Below are positions 52,920 through 59,260 of a stretch of 59,260 nucleotides of DNA, piece by piece (positions within the stretch are counted from its first letter, which is position 1; every line of letters starts with the position of its first letter). A model generated the notes under the pieces. The model worked only from the letters and a program-made list of their open reading frames with translations. It did not search any database and had not been told where the DNA came from. Origin of the DNA: Pseudoflavonifractor phocaeensis (GTDB taxonomy: Bacteria; Bacillota; Clostridia; Oscillospirales; Oscillospiraceae). Both the position numbers and the translations under genes were made by a program. The stretch is taken from contig NZ_JADYTU010000011.1 of the NCBI RefSeq assembly GCF_021531375.1, positions 1 to 59,260 of the forward strand. Direction: 5' to 3'.

Positions 52920-54329
52920 TTATACCGCCTCGAAGATCGCCTTCATACCCTTGAAGGTCATATAGCAGTCCAGCTTGGCCACTGTCTCGAAGGGAGAGTG
53001 CATGGACAGAACGGGAACACCGGCGTCCAGGGTGTCGATATTCCGCTCGGCCATATAGACGGCCACGGTGCCGCCGCCGCCGGCGTCCACTTTGCCCAGC
53101 TCGGCCATCTGCCACGCCACGTTGGCGTTGTCTAGCACCCGGCGGACATAGGCCACCAGTTCGGCGGAGGCGTCGGAGGCCCCGGACTTGCCCCGGGCTC
53201 CGGTGTACTTGCACAGGCCCATACCGTAGTTGATCAAGGCGCTGTTGCGCTTCTCATAGACCTCGGCAAAGTTGGGGTCGTAGGCCGCCGTCACGTCGGC
53301 AGACAGGCAGAAGGACTTCTCATAGCAGACCCGGGGCAGCACGCCCTGGCCCGCGCACAGGTCGGCCATGAAGGTGTCGAAGGCGGCGGACTTCATGCCG
53401 GACACGCCCTCGGAGCCGATTTCCTCCTTGTCGGCCAGCATGCACACAGCGGTGCGCTCGGGGGTGCCCAGCTGGAGGAGGGCGGCCAGAGCGGCGTAGG
53501 CGCACACCCGGTCGTCGTGGCCGTAGGCGCCGATGAGGGAGCGGTCAAAGCCGATGTCGCAGGCCCGGAAGGCGGGGACGGCACACAGCTCAGCGGAGAT
53601 GAAGTCCTCCTCCACAATGCCGTATTTCCGGTTCAGCAGCTCCAGAACGGCGATCTTCACCCGGTCGCTGCCCTCGTCGTCGGCCAGGGGGCGGCTGCCC
53701 ACCAGGATGTTCAGATTCTCGGCAGGGATGGCCTCGCCCAGGGGCTTTTTGGACTGCTCCGCACCCAGGTGGGGCAGCAGGTCGTCAATGGTGAACAAGG
53801 GGTCCCCCTCCCCGTTGCCCACAGACACCCGGATATTTTGGCCGCTCTTCAGGGCTACCACACCGTGGAGCTCCAGGGGGATGGTCACCCACTGGTACTT
53901 GCGGATGCCGCCGTAGTAGTGGGTCTTGAAAAAGGCCATCTCCTCGGTCTCATACAGGGGATTCTGCTTCAGGTCCAGCCGGGGAGAGTCGATATGGGCC
54001 GCCCCGATGTTGACGCCCTGGTCCAGCCCCTTCCGGCCCATGACCGCCAGCATAATGGCCTTTCCGCGGTTGGAACAGTACACCTTGTCCCCGGCCTTCA
54101 GTTCCATCCCCCGGGCGTAGGGGCGGAAGCCGGCGGCTTCGGCCAGGGCGATGGTGCGGTCCACGCACTCCCGCTCGGTCTTGCCCGCGTCCAAAAACTG
54201 CTTGTAGCCGGTGCAGTAGTCCTCCATGGCCTCCAGTTCCCCGGGCAGCAGACGGTCGTAGCCGTTCTTCTTGTCGTAGACCAGGGCCTTCCGCAGCTGC
54301 TCGCCCCGGGTCAGTTTTTTATCCTCCAT
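52920..54329 (-). CDS. M18 family aminopeptidase
   Basis: A 469-residue cytoplasmic zinc aminopeptidase of the M18 type. Metal-site motifs: H112 in AHIDSPRLDL, the central GAYGHDDR, DKEEIGSEG and the final LSMHSPFE histidine. It removes N-terminal acidic or neutral residues from peptides in known members. The start has AAGGAGG. It follows coaE on the same strand at 23 bp, likely in one transcript. Confidence 0.93.
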   Translation of the reverse strand: MEDKKLTRGEQLRKALVYDKKNGYDRLLPGELEAMEDYCTGYKQFLDAGKTERECVDRTIALAEAAGFRPYARGMELKAGDKVYCSNRGKAIMLAVMGRKGLDQGVNIGAAHIDSPRLDLKQNPLYETEEMAFFKTHYYGGIRKYQWVTIPLELHGVVALKSGQNIRVSVGNGEGDPLFTIDDLLPHLGAEQSKKPLGEAIPAENLNILVGSRPLADDEGSDRVKIAVLELLNRKYGIVEEDFISAELCAVPAFRACDIGFDRSLIGAYGHDDRVCAYAALAALLQLGTPERTAVCMLADKEEIGSEGVSGMKSAAFDTFMADLCAGQGVLPRVCYEKSFCLSADVTAAYDPNFAEVYEKRNSALINYGMGLCKYTGARGKSGASDASAELVAYVRRVLDNANVAWQMAELGKVDAGGGGTVAVYMAERNIDTLDAGVPVLSMHSPFETVAKLDCYMTFKGMKAIFEAV

Positions 54330-54352
54330 TGAAAAAACCTCCTTATAACAGA

Positions 54353-54958
54353 CTATCCTATGTCGGTATGCAATAGTTTCTCAAACAGCGCTTCGGCCCG
54401 GGCGGCAAATTCCTCCGGGGAGGCGCAGTCATTGACCAGAGTATAGCCGCACTTTCCCACATAATATTCGTCCCGCTTCTGGGCGGCCACCCGGGCGCGG
54501 GCGTAGTCCTCCGGGATGCCCTCCCGGGCCATGATGCGGCGGATACGGACCTCGGGCGGGGCGGTGATGGCCAGAGTGGCGTCGCACAGGTCCGCCATCC
54601 CGCTCTCGAACAGGCGGATGGCGTCGATGGCGGCGGCAGGACATCCCGACCGTTCCGCCTGCTCCAGCCGCCCCCGGATCTCCGCCTGGATATAGCGGTG
54701 GGTGATGGCGTTCAAGTCATTCATGGCCTGAGGGTCCGCAAAAACGATGGTCCCCAGCTTCTTCCGGTCAAAATGGCCCATTCCGTCGGTCAGAGGGCCA
54801 AAGCGGTCCTCCAGTTCCTGCCGTAAAGCTTGATTACTTGCCAGCAGCTGGTGGTACACGGCGTCGGCGTCAATGATGGCGCCCCCCAGCCGCTCCAGCA
54901 CCCGCAGGGCCGTGGTCTTGCCCGCCCCGGTGGGGCCGGTAATGCCGATGATGATCAT
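54353..54958 (-). CDS. coaE: dephospho-CoA kinase
   Basis: Last step of coenzyme A synthesis. 201 residues; P-loop GPTGAGKT at 8-15, the DADAVYHQLL helix, and the lid region RRIMAREGIPEDYARAR. The ATG at 54958 overlaps the TGA of the preceding membrane protein gene by 4 nt; the longer frame is not supported. Confidence 0.93.
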   Translation of the reverse strand: MIIIGITGPTGAGKTTALRVLERLGGAIIDADAVYHQLLASNQALRQELEDRFGPLTDGMGHFDRKKLGTIVFADPQAMNDLNAITHRYIQAEIRGRLEQAERSGCPAAAIDAIRLFESGMADLCDATLAITAPPEVRIRRIMAREGIPEDYARARVAAQKRDEYYVGKCGYTLVNDCASPEEFAARAEALFEKLLHTDIG

Positions 54959-55431
54959 CCCTGCTCCACACCCTTTCGCCGTCCAAACCAGAATCCAAGA
55001 GAAAACAAGATCACAAGCGCGGCCGCTGTGACCGGCGTCCCCCAAAGGATGATCGGCAGACTGGAAATGGTATTGTCCACCATGGTAAAACGAACCACCA
55101 AGGAAATCACGCCGGGCACCAGACCAATCAAATATTGGGCAAAGACCGCAAGGATGGTATTTCTGCCTTCATCGGGCAGGCATCCAAACTGCCAGATGGC
55201 ACAAAGCACGATGATAAGTACGCCCCAATGTCCCACCAGCACGGAGGTAAACCACGTTCGTCCGTCCCGGCCGCAGCAATAGCCGATCCAGAGCCACGAC
55301 ACGGCCATTGCCCAGGGGATCAGCATAAACAGGAGGGAGCCAATGATGGGAATGGAAACGGAATGGACATAAAGGGATCCAAAGACAATGGGAATCAGCC
55401 CGATCCAGGGAAAATATCCGGTTTTTTTCAT
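54955..55431 (-). CDS. small polytopic membrane protein, unknown
   Basis: A 158-residue protein with four predicted membrane helices and a basic, glycine-containing C-terminus (FWFGRRKGVEQG). No family recognised. The second ATG (55431) is preferred because GAGGG lies 6 nt before it. It is coupled to coaE by a 4-nt overlap and lies 67 bp after tsaC. Confidence 0.7.
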   Translation of the reverse strand: MKKTGYFPWIGLIPIVFGSLYVHSVSIPIIGSLLFMLIPWAMAVSWLWIGYCCGRDGRTWFTSVLVGHWGVLIIVLCAIWQFGCLPDEGRNTILAVFAQYLIGLVPGVISLVVRFTMVDNTISSLPIILWGTPVTAAALVILFSLGFWFGRRKGVEQG

Positions 55432-55498
55432 TTTCATCCCTCTCTCAAACCATTGTTTTTCTCATAACGCAAAATGGAAACGTTTCATGGCGTCGAAT

Positions 55499-56524
55499 TT
55501 ATACTTCGATAATATGGAACCCCGCCGCCTTGTTCAGGCGGTTGGTAATGGCAAGTCCAATTCCTTTACTGTCCGGGCACTGGGCCCAGATGGCGGGGAC
55601 GTCAGTGTGGTCGAAGGAGCGCAGGGCGTCAAAGATGTGACGGGCCTGCTCCTCCTTGTCCCCGGCGGGGCCCAGGTCCATGACGGGCCTCGCCGCGGCC
55701 CGGCCCGTGAACAGGGACATGTACTCGTCAAAGCAGATGACCCCGTCGCGCTCCCCCGCGTGGGCAGCGATATAGGCGGCGCTCCGGGCCGGCTCGCCGG
55801 CCACCACCGTCACCGGGGCCTTAGGCGCGTAGTGGCGGTATTTCATGCCGGGAGCCTTGGGCTTCTCCCCCGCCCCCAGAAGACGGGTCACCGCCGGGTC
55901 CACCGCCACCTCACCCAGAACGGAGCGCAGCTGCTCCAGGGTAATGCCGCCGGGCCGCAGCAGCCGGGGCGGCGTGCAAGTCAGGTCAATGATGGTGGAC
56001 TCCACCCCCACAGAGCAGGGCCCCCCGTCCACGATGGCGTCGATCCTGCCATCCATATCCTCCAGCATATGCCGTGCGGTGGTGGGGCTGGGCCGGCCCG
56101 AGGTATTCCCCGAGGGAGCCGCCACCGGCACGTCCGACAGCCGGATGATCTCCCGGCAGACCGGGTGGGCGGGGCATCGCATCCCCACCGTGTCCAGCCC
56201 GGCGGTGACCGCGTCGGGCACCAAGTCCTTCCGGGGCAGGATCATGGTCATGGGACCGGGCCAGAAGGCTTCCGCCAGCGCCCACGCCGCCGCCGGGATA
56301 TTTTGGCAGTACCGCTCCAGCCAGGAGGCCTCGGGGATATGCAGGATCAGGGGGTTGTCCTGGGGACGGCCCTTGGCTTCAAAAATATGGGCCACCGCCT
56401 GGGCATCCAAACCGTTGGCCCCCAGACCGTACACCGTCTCGGTGGGGATGCCCACCAGTCCGCCCGCCCGCAGGATGGCGGCTGCCTGATCCCCATCTTT
56501 TTCTGTCAGATATTTTGTCTCCAT
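55499..56524 (-). CDS. tsaC: threonylcarbamoyl-AMP synthase (Sua5/YwlC type)
   Basis: Makes threonylcarbamoyl-AMP for t6A37 of tRNAs. 341 residues: a YrdC domain (about 5-205) with IPTETVYGLG, KGRPQDNPL and the SGNTSGRPSPT motif, then the Sua5 C-terminal domain. This longer form is usual in Firmicutes. The second ATG (56524) follows GGAAG at 8 nt; the first has no site. It is often a neighbour of prfA and prmC; here two genes and a pseudogene separate it from prfA. Confidence 0.93.
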   Translation of the reverse strand: METKYLTEKDGDQAAAILRAGGLVGIPTETVYGLGANGLDAQAVAHIFEAKGRPQDNPLILHIPEASWLERYCQNIPAAAWALAEAFWPGPMTMILPRKDLVPDAVTAGLDTVGMRCPAHPVCREIIRLSDVPVAAPSGNTSGRPSPTTARHMLEDMDGRIDAIVDGGPCSVGVESTIIDLTCTPPRLLRPGGITLEQLRSVLGEVAVDPAVTRLLGAGEKPKAPGMKYRHYAPKAPVTVVAGEPARSAAYIAAHAGERDGVICFDEYMSLFTGRAAARPVMDLGPAGDKEEQARHIFDALRSFDHTDVPAIWAQCPDSKGIGLAITNRLNKAAGFHIIEV

Positions 56525-56540
56525 GGTGAAAACTTCCATT

Positions 56541-57076
56541 CTATTTATGGTCCTGCCTCATATCCGCCCGACGGACAGAGAACAACAGATGCGGCATGTC
56601 CATGCCGTAGTAATGCTTGGTAAACAGCCCACGGACCTCCATGCCGTTGCGCCGGGCCACCGCCTGGGAAGGCAGGTTGTTGACACGGACGATGGAGCAG
56701 ACCTCCTCAAAGCCCAGGGTGTCAAAGGCGTAGTCCCGGCAGGCCCGGGCCGCCTCGGTGGCGTAACCCTTGTGCCAGGCGGCTTTTTCCAGCAGATATC
56801 CCACCTCGGGCTCCCGCGTTCCGTCTCCCAGGAGCTGCCAGGTAATGCCGCACTGGCCTATCATGTCTCCGGTGGACTTCTCCACCATTGCCCACAGTCC
56901 AAAGCCGTCCCGGCGGTATCTCTCCTGCTGGCGGCGCAGCCAGTCCCAGGCCTAAAGGCATGCTCGTAGGCGTACATGACCGCCGGGTCCCGGAGCATCC
57001 GGCACAGGGCGGAAAAATCCCCGTCCTCCATCTCACGCAGGAGCAGGCGCTCTGTGCGTAAAATCTCCTTACCCAC
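56541..57076 (-). pseudogene. GNAT acetyltransferase gene with frameshift
   Basis: Two frames complete one GNAT protein. The first begins VGKEILRTERLLLREMEDGD and runs to AYEHAF. The second continues WDWLRRQQERYRRDGFGLW to the end, with IGQCGITWQ and EPEVGYLLEKAAWHKGYATE as acetyl-CoA motifs. Members of this family usually read AYEHAFSDEEAWxWL here, so about 10 nt appear missing near 56953, shifting the frame. The start is uncertain (GTG 57076). It overlaps the phosphatase gene by 8 nt. Confidence 0.8.
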
Positions 57077-57725
57077 GGCCCAAAACCAAGTCCGCCAGCT
57101 TGTCCGGGTCATCCACAATATAGTCGGCCCCCTCGGCCTCCAGTTCCTGCCGGGTGCGGAAGCCCCACAGGACCCCGCAGCTGGTGAGGCCGCCGTTTTT
57201 AGCCGTCTGGATATCCACGTTGCTGTCCCCCACGAAAAGGGTGTCCTCCGCCGCGGCGCCCATCCGCTCCATCAGCCGGTGGAGCAGGGTGGGATCGGGC
57301 TTGGTAGGCAGGTCGGGCAAAGCTCCCTGTACCACGGGAAACACCCCGGGGTAATAGCGCTCCACCACCGGGCCTGCCATCTGGTCGGCCTTGTTGCTGA
57401 GGACGGCCATGGAGACTCCCGCCGCCTTCATCCGGGCCAGGGTCTGGGGCATCCCGGCGTAGGGAGCGGTCTTGTCCGCCTTGTGGGCGTCGTAGTAGGG
57501 CATGAACTCGTCCAGAATCATCTGCACCCGCTCCGGCGTGCGCCAGTCCTCCGGGGCGAACCGCCCCGCCAGCTTGGTCATGCCGTTGCCCACAAAGTGT
57601 TTGTACTCTTCCACCGTATGGGTGGGCCAGCCGTGGTTCCGGCACACCCAATTCCCCGCATCGGCCAAATCGTCGATGGTGTTGAGCAGAGTACCGTCCA
57701 GGTCAAAAATCACATATTTGTACAC
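57069..57725 (-). CDS. gph: HAD hydrolase, phosphoglycolate phosphatase-like
   Basis: A 218-residue HAD-superfamily phosphatase. Motif I FDLDGT with D8 and D10, motif II in VLSNK, motif III lysine in LPTKPDP and motif IV GDSNVD. A cap domain of helices fills residues 15-80. The type is like phosphoglycolate phosphatase, but pyrophosphatase PpaX is a common alternative in Firmicutes. The GTG at 57725 is chosen because GGAGG lies 7 nt upstream; the frame extends 11 codons further. Confidence 0.88.
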   Translation of the reverse strand: MYKYVIFDLDGTLLNTIDDLADAGNWVCRNHGWPTHTVEEYKHFVGNGMTKLAGRFAPEDWRTPERVQMILDEFMPYYDAHKADKTAPYAGMPQTLARMKAAGVSMAVLSNKADQMAGPVVERYYPGVFPVVQGALPDLPTKPDPTLLHRLMERMGAAAEDTLFVGDSNVDIQTAKNGGLTSCGVLWGFRTRQELEAEGADYIVDDPDKLADLVLGRG

Positions 57726-57758
57726 AGTTACGCCTCCAAAACAGCCGGGAGCGGTCAT

Positions 57759-58016
57759 TTACTCGTAGATGCCGATCTCCATGCCGCCGATTTCCACCTT
57801 GGTATCCCGGGGGAAGCCGGCGCGCTGGAGATAGGCCTTCACCGCCATCTGGGCGTATTTGGGGTTGATGGTCTCGTCCTCCAGATCCAGGTCCAGACGG
57901 TTCTCCTCGCCGCCGCAGACCATGCCGTGCTCGTCCAGCACCTCGTTCAGCTCACCTACGATATCCGCCAGAGTCTTGCCCTCGGGGATAGAGTTGTAGT
58001 GAATAAAAAGGTCCAT
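57759..58016 (-). CDS. small acidic protein of unknown function
   Basis: An 85-residue acidic protein (starts MDLFIHYN; EENRLDLDLEDE in the middle), without membrane segment or cysteine cluster. It looks like one small alpha/beta domain. No family recognised. The start has AAGGAG. It lies between prfA (69 bp upstream) and the phosphatase gene (33 bp downstream) in a minus-strand run and is probably cotranscribed. Confidence 0.7.
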   Translation of the reverse strand: MDLFIHYNSIPEGKTLADIVGELNEVLDEHGMVCGGEENRLDLDLEDETINPKYAQMAVKAYLQRAGFPRDTKVEIGGMEIGIYE

Positions 58017-58085
58017 TTTGATTTCTCCTTCAACAATATTTCTGATTCACGCTCCGTCTGCTGGCGGCGCGCTGGGTACAACGGC

Positions 58086-59144
58086 TCAGACGCTTTCTTT
58101 CAGCCGCTGGGCCTGGTCGTCGGCCGCCAGGGCGTCGATGATCTCGTCCAGCTCGCCGTTCATCACGCTGTCGATCTTGTACAGGGTCAGGCCGATCCGG
58201 TGGTCGGTGACCCTACCCTGGGGGAAATTATAGGTTCTGATGCGCTCGTTCCGCATTCCGGAGCCCACCTGGCTGCGCCGCTGGTCGGTATACTCGCTGG
58301 AGATTTTCTCCTGCTCCGCCTCGTACAGCCGGGAGGCCAGGATACGCATGGCCTTGTCCCGGTTCTGGAACTGGCTGCGCTCCTGCTGGCACTCCACCAC
58401 GGTACCCGTTGGCCTGTGGATCAGCCGGACGGCGGAGGAGGTCTTGTTGACGTGCTGGCCCCCCGCCCCGGAGGAGCGGAACACCTGCATCTCGATATCC
58501 GCCGGGTTCAGGCGGACGTCCACCGCCTCCATTTCGGGCAGGACGGCCACCGTGGCGGTGGAGGTATGGATGCGGCCCCCGGACTCGGTCTCCGGCACCC
58601 GCTGGACCCGGTGGACGCCGCTTTCAAACTTCAGACGGGACCAGGCCCCGTCTCCTTCAATTGTGAAGGAAATCTCCTTTATCCCGCCCAGTTCCGTTTC
58701 GCTGACGGAATCCACCTCTGTGCGCCAGCCCTTGGACTCGGCATACATGGAGTACATGCGGTACAGGGAGTGGGCAAAAAGAGCCGCCTCCTCTCCCCCT
58801 ACCCCGGCCCGGACCTCCACAATGACGTTTTTGTCGTCGTTTGGGTCCCGGGGCAGCAGCAGGATCTGCAGCTCCCGTTCCAGCCGGGGCAGATCGTCCA
58901 GGGCCTGCTGATACTCCTCCTGGGCCAGTTCCTTCATCTCCGGGTCGGCAAGGAGCTCCTGGGCCTGGTCCCGGGACGCAAGGGTGCGTTGGTAGGTCCG
59001 AAAGGTCTCCACCAGGGGCTGGAGCTGGGTCTGCTCCTTGTTCAGTTTTGCCACCAGGTCCGGATCGCCGTAGGTCTCCGGCGCGGCCAGGCGGGCCTGG
59101 ATCTGGCTGTATTTGGCCTCAATGGCGGTAAGCTTGTCCAGCAT
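58086..59144 (-). CDS. prfA: peptide chain release factor 1
   Basis: Ends translation at UAA and UAG. 352 residues; the stop-codon-reading tripeptide PET lies at 184-186 (PxT class) and the catalytic GGQ at 228-230 in SSGAGGQHVNKT. The helical N-terminal domain and the conserved GVHRVQRVP are intact. The start has AGGAGG. Its methyltransferase gene prmC is at 43.9 kb. Confidence 0.97.
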   Translation of the reverse strand: MLDKLTAIEAKYSQIQARLAAPETYGDPDLVAKLNKEQTQLQPLVETFRTYQRTLASRDQAQELLADPEMKELAQEEYQQALDDLPRLERELQILLLPRDPNDDKNVIVEVRAGVGGEEAALFAHSLYRMYSMYAESKGWRTEVDSVSETELGGIKEISFTIEGDGAWSRLKFESGVHRVQRVPETESGGRIHTSTATVAVLPEMEAVDVRLNPADIEMQVFRSSGAGGQHVNKTSSAVRLIHRPTGTVVECQQERSQFQNRDKAMRILASRLYEAEQEKISSEYTDQRRSQVGSGMRNERIRTYNFPQGRVTDHRIGLTLYKIDSVMNGELDEIIDALAADDQAQRLKESV

Positions 59145-59175
59145 AGGGACCTCCTGTGTTAAGGTGGATATACGG

Positions 59176-59260
59176 TAAATTTTAGTCTATGGATGTATTA
59201 TGGGGCGTCGGGGACGCCGCCCCCTACGCACGGTTTACAATATGGCTTCGTAGGGGGCGG
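59176..59260 (-). repeat. dispersed repeat, truncated at window edge (copy C)
   Basis: The inverted near-identical copy of 1-72 (71 of 72 bases), running out of the window. It begins TAAATTTTAGTCTAT, the same end as in the 259-bp block at 49831-50089, then the GGGGCGTCGGGGACGCCGCC module and finally the start of another GTAGGGGGCGG module. Confidence 0.85.

Overview
The window reads as chromosomal DNA of a GC-rich, spore-forming member of the Clostridia, most like the Oscillospiraceae (Flavonifractor, Lawsonibacter or Intestinimonas relatives). The reasons are the sporulation genes ylbJ, yqfC and yqfD, Gram-positive genes such as addB, tagO, yitT, DUF4364 and YtrA-type GntR genes, an NfnAB-like reductase, strong AGGAGG ribosome binding sites, frequent GTG and TTG starts, and GC-rich REP-like intergenic palindromes. 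I see no rRNA, tRNA, CRISPR array, prophage or intact insertion sequence. Both ends of the window lie inside near-identical, oppositely oriented copies of one dispersed repeat, so it is probably a complete contig that broke at repeats.

Layout. 0-15.4 kb (minus strand): a half-size EamA permease, a pyridoxamine kinase and a hydrolase downstream of addB; guaB; an acyl-ACP thioesterase coupled to a CpXC zinc protein; phoH-yqfD-yqfC; two small exported proteins beside an XRE regulator/DUF2975 pair; a YgjP-like metalloprotease coupled to a DUF2804 gene. 15.5-17.1 kb (plus): ylbJ and a small cysteine protein. 17.1-25.3 kb (minus): NfnAB, a surface 5'-nucleotidase, asparaginase, rfbA and gltX. 25.5-32.2 kb (mostly plus): a large unrecognised membrane protein, then trpS and a cell-envelope operon tagO-mnaA with an anchored protein. 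32.2-33.4 kb (minus): three unrecognised overlapping or closely spaced genes. 33.4-37.6 kb: a phosphodiesterase and cardiolipin synthase, a cysteine-rich protein (minus), then DUF4364 and a PNPOx-fold protein. 37.7-49.7 kb (mostly minus): yitT, pgsA, rimO, a broken DUF559 gene, an XRE repressor with a large palindromic operator facing a DUF6809-like gene, recX-recA, prmC-DUF1385, and a lipoprotein/response regulator/histidine kinase set. 49.8-50.1 kb: a 259-bp MITE-like block. 50.1-52.9 kb (plus): a GntR-controlled ABC exporter. 52.9-59.1 kb (minus): M18 aminopeptidase, coaE, a membrane protein, tsaC, a broken GNAT gene, a phosphoglycolate-phosphatase-like gene, a small protein and prfA.

Most genes are housekeeping: translation (gltX, trpS, prfA, prmC, tsaC, rimO), recombination (addB, recA, recX), envelope lipids and polymers (pgsA, cls, tagO, mnaA), and redox or nitrogen metabolism (nfnAB, ansA). 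The parts most worth a second look are the repeat family with terminal inverted repeats, the 38-bp palindromic switch at 41.6 kb, the hairpin over the yqfC ribosome binding site, the unrecognised three-gene operon at 32-33 kb, and two apparent frameshifts.
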